From positions 1 to 14,976 of the forward strand of contig JBJOGJ010000080.1 of NCBI GenBank assembly GCA_046048295.1: a stretch of 14,976 nt of DNA. The letters run 5' to 3'. Source of the stretch: CBDCWA01 sp046048295 (GTDB lineage: Bacteria > Pseudomonadota > Alphaproteobacteria > Rhizobiales > Hyphomicrobiaceae). A model generated the notes under the pieces. The model did not search any database, was not told the DNA's origin, and was given only the letters and a program-made list of their open reading frames with translations. The position numbers and the translations under genes are program-made. Positions 13,584 through 14,976 of this stretch are shown piece by piece (positions within the stretch are counted from its first letter, which is position 1; every line of letters starts with the position of its first letter).

Positions 13584-14615
13584 TCAGGCCGCTTCCGCTT
13601 CCTTCGTCCACTTGCCAAGTGCGGCAAGCCCTGTGAGGTAGGCCCGGCGGGAGAACTCGCCTTGCGCAGCCCCGACGTTCTCGGCCTTGCCGCCCCACGT
13701 CTTCAGCGCAGCCGCCTGCAGCGCCCGGCCGTAGGAGAACGTAACGGCCCAGGGCAGAGGCCCGAGGTTGTTGATCATCGACAGGTGGCGCGTCGCATTC
13801 TCGTCCGACTGCCCGCCGGAAAGGAACGCGATGCCGGGCACCGACGATGGCACGCACGCCTTGAGGCACCTGACCGTCTTCTCGGCCACTTCCTCGGCGC
13901 TCGCCTGCTTCGGCGACTTCTGGCCGGCGATCACCATGTTCGGTTTCAGCACCATGCCCTCGAGCTTCACGTTGGCGTAGTAGAGCTGCTGGAAGACCTC
14001 CTTCAGCACCCACTCCGTGACTTCATAGCAGGTGTCGATGTCGTGCACCGAATGCGGCCCGTCCATCAGCACCTCCGGCTCGACGATCGGCACGATGTTC
14101 GCTTCCTGGCACAGAGCAGCATAGCGCGCCAAGCCATGCGCATTGGCCAGGATCGCGTTGTAGCTGGGGCAGCCGTCGGCGATGGTGATGACCGCACGCC
14201 ACTTGGCGAACCGGGCACCGATCTGATGGTACTCGGCGAGGCGCTCGCGCAGGCCGTCGAGGCCCTCCGTCACGGTCTCGATCTTGGAGGTCTTGCCCGC
14301 GAGCGGCTTGGCACCGGTGTCCACCTTGATACCCGGGATGGAGCCCGACGCCTTGATGACGTCGACCAGCGGCGTGCCGTCCTTGGCCTTCTGGCGCAGC
14401 GTCTCGTCATAGAGGATGACGCCGGAAATGTGCTTGCTCATTGCCTCGCCGGCCCGGAACAGCATTTCGCGGTAATCGCGGCGGTTGTCCTCGGTGCAAG
14501 GCACATTGATGGATTCGAGGCGCTTCTGGATGGTGCCGGTGCTCTCGTCGGCCGCGAGGATGCCCTTGCCGGGCGCGACCATCTTCTGCGCTATGTCTTC
14601 GATGCGATCGGTCAT
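13584..14615 (-). CDS. class I fructose-bisphosphate aldolase
   Basis: A 343-residue glycolytic/gluconeogenic enzyme that interconverts fructose 1,6-bisphosphate with dihydroxyacetone phosphate and glyceraldehyde 3-phosphate. It shows GILAADESTGTIQKR (18-32), VDTG (98-101), GARFAKWR with Lys138, and the Schiff-base Lys224 in EGMVLKPNMV. SYGRALQ near the C-terminus is the phosphate-binding segment. ATG 14613-14615 has AAGGAG at 7-base spacing; a twelve-codon extension upstream has no family support. It follows gap on the same strand 160 bases downstream and ends at a strong terminator. Full length with catalytic residues intact. Usual symbols are fda or fbaB. Confidence 0.95.
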   Translation of the reverse strand: MTDRIEDIAQKMVAPGKGILAADESTGTIQKRLESINVPCTEDNRRDYREMLFRAGEAMSKHISGVILYDETLRQKAKDGTPLVDVIKASGSIPGIKVDTGAKPLAGKTSKIETVTEGLDGLRERLAEYHQIGARFAKWRAVITIADGCPSYNAILANAHGLARYAALCQEANIVPIVEPEVLMDGPHSVHDIDTCYEVTEWVLKEVFQQLYYANVKLEGMVLKPNMVIAGQKSPKQASAEEVAEKTVRCLKACVPSSVPGIAFLSGGQSDENATRHLSMINNLGPLPWAVTFSYGRALQAAALKTWGGKAENVGAAQGEFSRRAYLTGLAALGKWTKEAEAA

Positions 14616-14729
14616 GGGCGTTCTCCTTGGCTGCGCTGGCGCTGCCGGCATCCCTTAGCGTGGAAATGACCCTGATTCCAGGGGGGCAGCAGCGTTAAGC
14701 GCAGATTGGTAAAATAGTCCGAATGCGGA

Positions 14730-14752
14730 GATGCCGGCAGGCTGCCGGCATC
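14730..14752 (-). terminator. hairpin between gap and fda
   Basis: Arms GATGCCGGCA (14730-14739) and TGCCGGCATC (14743-14752) pair perfectly around a three-base loop, 23 bases after the gap stop on the minus strand. The following TTTTA lies further off (about 14710-14715), so termination may be partial and fda may have its own promoter in 14616-14729. Confidence 0.5.
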
Positions 14753-14775
14753 GTCGGGCGTCGTGGGCGACCGGC

Positions 14776-14976
14776 TCAGGCAAGCTTGCCCATCGCGACG
14801 GCGGTGTCGACCATGCGGTTCGAGAAACCCCATTCGTTGTCGTACCAGGACAGCACACGAACCAGATTGCCGTCCATCACCTTGGTCTGGTCCATGTGGA
14901 AGATCGACGAGTGGCTGTCATGGTTGAAGTCGGTCGACACGTTCGGCTCGTCGGTGACGCCGAGAATGCCCTTCAG
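14776..14976 (-). CDS. gap: glyceraldehyde-3-phosphate dehydrogenase, C-terminal 66 residues
   Basis: The window ends inside this gene. The visible part runs from LKGILGVTDEPNVSTDF to the stop TGA at 14776-14778 and includes SSIFHMDQTKVM and the C-terminal SWYDNEWGFSNRMVD block, unmistakable for NAD(P)-dependent GAPDH. The catalytic Cys and the cofactor domain lie to the right of the window. It precedes fda on the same strand, joining two adjacent steps of central carbon metabolism. Confidence 0.93.
   Translation of the reverse strand: MKGILGVTDEPNVSTDFNHDSHSSIFHMDQTKVMDGNLVRVLSWYDNEWGFSNRMVDTAVAMGKLA

Noticed and set aside
13662..14669. 335-codon plus-strand frame opposite fda
   Set aside because: Antisense shadow of an intact aldolase; it starts inside the fda coding region and runs past its start codon.

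Overview
The window looks like chromosome of an alphaproteobacterium, probably a member of the Hyphomicrobiales (rhizobia-like). The grounds are the G+C-rich coding sequence with long antisense open frames, clear GGAGG-type ribosome sites, a class I fructose-bisphosphate aldolase next to gap, and a small Arg-rich secreted protein of a kind I associate with this order. The assignment comes from reading alone; nothing was searched or computed.

Left edge, 1-2130: an inorganic-carbon locus damaged by a transposon. The right end of an IS3-family element (transposase tail at 2-112, element end near 186) has cut a beta-carbonic anhydrase gene (165-410, minus), which has also lost its catalytic Arg. 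Upstream of it on the same strand lie an SbtA-type sodium/bicarbonate permease (903-1874) and a PII-like SbtB partner (589-906). These two overlap by ATGA. This stretch looks less G+C-rich by eye than the rest and may be acquired.

Middle, 2130-9950: an accessory catabolic island with no regulator gene of its own. It holds a zinc alcohol dehydrogenase (minus), a 103-aa Cys-rich unknown plus a Pht5/NMT1-like protein (plus), two tandem ornithine cyclodeaminase/mu-crystallin-family ketimine reductase-like genes (minus), an MFS transporter (plus), and a thiol-dioxygenase-like cupin behind an SsuD/SfnG-like flavin monooxygenase (minus). The genes alternate strands around two divergent promoter regions, and the monooxygenase diverges from modB at a third. 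Uptake by the MFS protein followed by oxygenation, imine reduction, decarboxylation and alcohol oxidation of an unknown small N- or S-containing compound would fit. This is inference, and it is the best candidate here for an undescribed pathway.

Right part, 9950-14976: a molybdate-type ABC permease and ATPase pair (modB, modC) behind a ModE-box-like inverted repeat, with no modA beside it. Then come a small secreted Arg-rich protein, a two-domain universal stress protein, a bidirectional terminator, and on the minus strand class I aldolase (fda) with the 3' end of gap at the window edge.

No rRNA, tRNA, CRISPR array or complete mobile element was recognised.
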